Shown: in pieces, positions 61,516-64,000 of the stretch
How the letters are laid out: each line of letters opens with the position of its first letter
Numbering within the stretch: position 1 is the stretch's first letter
NCBI GenBank assembly: GCA_001936135.1
Contig: CP012819.1
Location: 2,513,501 to 2,577,500, forward strand
Direction of reading: 5' to 3'
Source: Saccharomycopsis fibuligera x Saccharomycopsis cf. fibuligera
Taxonomy: Eukaryota; Ascomycota; Saccharomycetes; Ascoideales; Saccharomycopsidaceae
Length of the DNA stretch: 64,000 nt
Made by a program: the position numbers and the translations under genes
Notes under the pieces: model-generated
Told to the model about the DNA's origin: nothing
The model's database searches: none
Seen by the model: only the letters and a program-made list of their open reading frames with translations

Positions 61516-62627
61516 ATGCTGTTTTTTGCTCTTTTAATTTTATTATATTATTAAAAAGTTTTGTTTGTTCTTCTGATTTTTTCCTTTTTTTTGTTTTTTT
61601 TTTTGTTATTCTGACTCACTTTTTAATTTGTCCTTTTTTATTAAAATAACCATTTCGATTTACATTTTGATAATGCTTTTTCTTCTTGAGTCTGTCACTT
61701 TTTATGACTATCAGTTTATTTCATTAGGGGCTACTATTTTACATTTTTTTCATATTAGTTATTTTTTCATTTTCAGTTATTACCTTTCTGTTCCCTGACG
61801 CTTGCCATGGTCAGATCACTACCTGTATTTTTAGTTCTATGTTATATTCCTTTCTTCTTTTACTAAAATTTTGTTAGTTTTAATTATTTTCCCATTTCCC
61901 TATTTTTGTTTCTGTTTTTCTGTCTTATATGCCATAACAGTTTCAGACATACAGATACATACAGGCCAATGCACTGATGTTTTTTAATTATTGGTTGGTC
62001 TGTTATATTTTTGTGCAAAATACTCACTGCTGGTTTTCTATAATATACGTAACAGGGTATATATATACAAGCCATGTAGTCTATTGATGGCGTAGCACCG
62101 CCACACTGAGTGTGGGTAATTTTGTGGCTTGTGTATCAGCAATAATAAGTATATATCACGTGATATAGTTGGACTGCTGCAGACTGCTGGAAAAACGTAA
62201 AGAAAAACGCAAGAAAAAGACAAAAAACTCAAATTTGAGCCAGAGATCCCGTCAACAGACGCCAGCTCTCCATAACAGACCACCACTTCTACTGCGCTCT
62301 TATAGTACAACACATCACTACAGATCATATACGCTAGCATCACCGCCTGCAACAAACATCAAAACCACTTACATCCTGTCTTGGTATCCATATACAAATA
62401 TCTTCCTACTCCATTCAATCACCTACCTCTCTAGTTTTGCAACCGCCCCCTGTTGCGCTGTCTTCTCTCTTGTCTCTCTCGCTTTCTCTCGCTCTCGCGC
62501 TGATAGCGTTCCCACCGCAAGCTTGTACTCCATCTGTCTGCTCCCACCTGCTGTTTCTTTCCTAGTGCGTGCGTGGACTGTGTGTGTGTGATTATAGAGT
62601 GTGTCTGCTTCTCAGTCGGCACTTATC
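61516..62627. promoter_or_regulatory. Spacer SLN1 to the ESL-like gene
   Basis: 1.1 kb. T-rich terminator sequence (61530-61770) follows SLN1. A TATATATATA at about 62056-62065 and a 14-bp palindrome ATATCACGTGATAT (62153-62166), centred on CACGTG, lie in the promoter of the next gene. A CTCTCTCG-type pyrimidine tract (62460-62500) precedes the start. Confidence 0.5.
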
Positions 62628-64000
62628 ATGTTCAACCCGAATGAACTTTCAAACCCAAATCAAGACTACTACAAAAAGAGACAGAACTCCCAATCAAACA
62701 ATCCTACTCTGCTCAAAGTCAGCAAAAAGAAGACCTTTCAGTATTCTAGCGACTTAATGCCTTTTGACCAGTCCTCTTCCTCTCCGGGATTTGCAATACA
62801 ACAACAACAACAACAACAACAACAACAGCAGCAGCAACAACAGCAACAACAGCAGCAACAACAGCAACAACAGCAACAGCAGCAACAGCAGCAGCAACAA
62901 CAACAACAACAACAACAGCAACAGCAGCCATATCAAGTAAACATGAATGAAAGTACATTTGGTGGCGCTAACAACAACACTTTTGGATATTCCAGCAATC
63001 TTCCTGCTAACGCTATCACCCCAAGCGCTAACAATAATAATGCGGCCTCTGAGAACAATCCACAGGTCATCAACTCATCAACCTTTAATGCCAACAACAA
63101 CAGTAATTCCCCTGCCGCCATCACTCCCAATCTTGGTGCTGGCCCTTCTGCTGGGAGCACCACTGCCACTACAACCGCCCCACCCGCAGTCTCAACTGTG
63201 TCTGCCTCAGCCCCTGTGCCAGGTCAGTCACAAGCACCCGCTTCTGGACAAGCTGATAGTTCAGTGCAACAGCAGTTCAACAGCATATTTAACTCATATA
63301 ACCTTGCAGAAACACTTCAAAGTTGTTATATCAGCATACTTGAACTAGAAAAAAAAAATCAGCAATACAATGTCACTTTGAATCAGTCAATATATCAATT
63401 TAGCCAACTTGTTAAACATTATACCCAGTACAATGCTCAGAACAATGAATTTGGTCAAAATTCGGGTTTTGTATCTCAAGAGCAAGCAAAGTCAATTATT
63501 TCAAGACATGTAAGCATTCAAAAAACTCTTGCTGCTGCATACACTACCAATTTAGAGCTTTTGGACGCTTATTACGATTTCATACTTTATTCATTGAGAG
63601 GTGGTAACACTTCCACTAATGCGGCTCCTGCTGGAGGGGACCCTTCTTTTGGTGGGGCTGGTCCTAGTGGTGGTGTCAACGGTTCTGGCCCTTCTACGGA
63701 TATCTCTACTATATGTGCAGGGTACCAGATACTTCAAGTTTACAAAATATCACGCAGATTGTGGATTTACGGCATCATTAACTTTCTCGAAAATATGAAG
63801 AATTTGATATCCGTAAGCAATAATGTTCCATTGGAAATATACGAATTGAGAAACAAAAACACTGCACAGATAGAAAATGAGCTTTGTGTTAATTTTATTA
63901 GTCATTGTTTCAGCTTGTTGAGTACCTTGGTGGAAATGAACAATAACCTTAGTATAGAAGTTGACACTGGCAAGTCTATAAACTCATTGTCTATTTTGAA
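62628..64000 (+). CDS. N-terminal part of an ESL1/ESL2 (Est1-like) protein (runs off the window)
   Basis: 457 residues are visible from the ATG at 62628 and the frame is still open at the window edge. After a Lys/Asn/Ser-rich head there is a 43-Gln run (residues 58-100), then an Asn/Ser/Ala/Pro-rich region. From about 206 a helical domain begins: LAETLQSCYISILELEKKNQQ, YTTNLELLDAYYDFILYSLRG, and ISRRLWIYGIINFLENMKNL with FISHCFSLLSTLVEM. The R-x-W-x-YGI-x-x-FL and FI-x-H-x-F-x-x-L pattern matches my memory of yeast Esl1/Esl2, which pair an Est1/SMG-like helical repeat with a C-terminal PIN domain (not in this window). Homology is by motif memory only; the biological role of Esl proteins is poorly known. 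Confidence 0.65.
   Translation, partial: MFNPNELSNPNQDYYKKRQNSQSNNPTLLKVSKKKTFQYSSDLMPFDQSSSSPGFAIQQQQQQQQQQQQQQQQQQQQQQQQQQQQQQQQQQQQQQQQQQQPYQVNMNESTFGGANNNTFGYSSNLPANAITPSANNNNAASENNPQVINSSTFNANNNSNSPAAITPNLGAGPSAGSTTATTTAPPAVSTVSASAPVPGQSQAPASGQADSSVQQQFNSIFNSYNLAETLQSCYISILELEKKNQQYNVTLNQSIYQFSQLVKHYTQYNAQNNEFGQNSGFVSQEQAKSIISRHVSIQKTLAAAYTTNLELLDAYYDFILYSLRGGNTSTNAAPAGGDPSFGGAGPSGGVNGSGPSTDISTICAGYQILQVYKISRRLWIYGIINFLENMKNLISVSNNVPLEIYELRNKNTAQIENELCVNFISHCFSLLSTLVEMNNNLSIEVDTGKSINSLSIL
62799..62927 (+). repeat. Mixed CAA/CAG repeat encoding 43 Gln
   Basis: 129 bp of CAA and CAG codons with no interruption of the Gln run; antisense poly-Leu and poly-Val frames are shadows. Confidence 0.97.

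Noticed and set aside
62746-62958. Antisense poly-Leu and poly-Val frames
   Set aside because: Shadows of the CAA/CAG repeat in the ESL-like gene.

Overview
This window is nuclear DNA from a budding yeast. Most genes are intronless and compactly spaced. The two spliced genes have short yeast-type introns with a TACTAAC branch site, and intergenic DNA is mostly AT-rich. Every recognisable protein has its closest familiar relatives in ascomycete yeasts (MIR1, COQ4, CDD1, LIP2, HAK1, STS1, MED22, MLP1, ATG32, RPL40, SIL1, SLN1). Highly expressed genes avoid the CTG codon, a PGA59/PGA62-type wall protein is present, and one CTG in SLN1 sits where S. cerevisiae has Thr. These points suggest the CTG (Ser) clade. 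Long Gln, Asn, Glu and Pro-Gln runs make Lodderomyces elongisporus or a close relative a reasonable guess, but the species is inference, not proof.

Layout. 0-6.4 kb: tail of a Q/N-rich protein, MIR1 (mitochondrial phosphate carrier), COQ4 (coenzyme Q) divergent from CDD1 (cytidine deaminase, one intron), and LIP2 (octanoyltransferase). 6.4-8.2 kb: non-coding, with a small GC-rich patch behind a TATA box. 8.2-13.7 kb: a glycine-zipper small protein and an alpha-arrestin-like adaptor, transcribed away from each other across an unusually GC-rich 2.6 kb spacer. 15.2-24.4 kb: HAK-type K+ transporter, an MCT-like transporter, STS1, Mediator MED22 and a small zinc-ribbon protein with a long homopolymer in its frame. 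25.9-29.5 kb: a divergent pair of GT62 (Mnn9/Van1/Anp1 family) mannosyltransferase paralogs. 30.2-31.9 kb: an ACS-family (DAL5/TNA1-like) permease. 31.9-36.8 kb: a 4.9 kb stretch with no convincing gene. 36.8-41.5 kb: a repeat-rich GPI wall protein, an RWD-like protein and BNA5 (kynureninase). 42.1-48.5 kb: MLP1, the nuclear-pore basket coiled coil. 49.5-51.8 kb: ATG32, the mitophagy receptor. 52.5-53.5 kb: RPL40, the ubiquitin-ribosomal fusion, spliced. 54.1-61.5 kb: SIL1 (ER nucleotide-exchange factor) divergent from SLN1 (osmosensing hybrid histidine kinase). 62.6 kb to the end: the N-terminal part of an ESL1/ESL2 (Est1-like) protein.

The genes do not form one pathway. Themes that recur are mitochondria (MIR1, COQ4, LIP2, ATG32), the cell wall and glycosylation (two GT62 enzymes, GPI protein, SLN1 upstream of wall/osmostress signalling) and transport (HAK, MCT, ACS). 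I saw no tRNA, rRNA, CRISPR array, transposon or retroelement. I found no clear new multi-gene system. The best unexplained material is the GC-rich spacer at 8.5-11.2 kb, the gene-poor 4.9 kb at 31.9-36.8 kb, and the GC patch near 7.5 kb.
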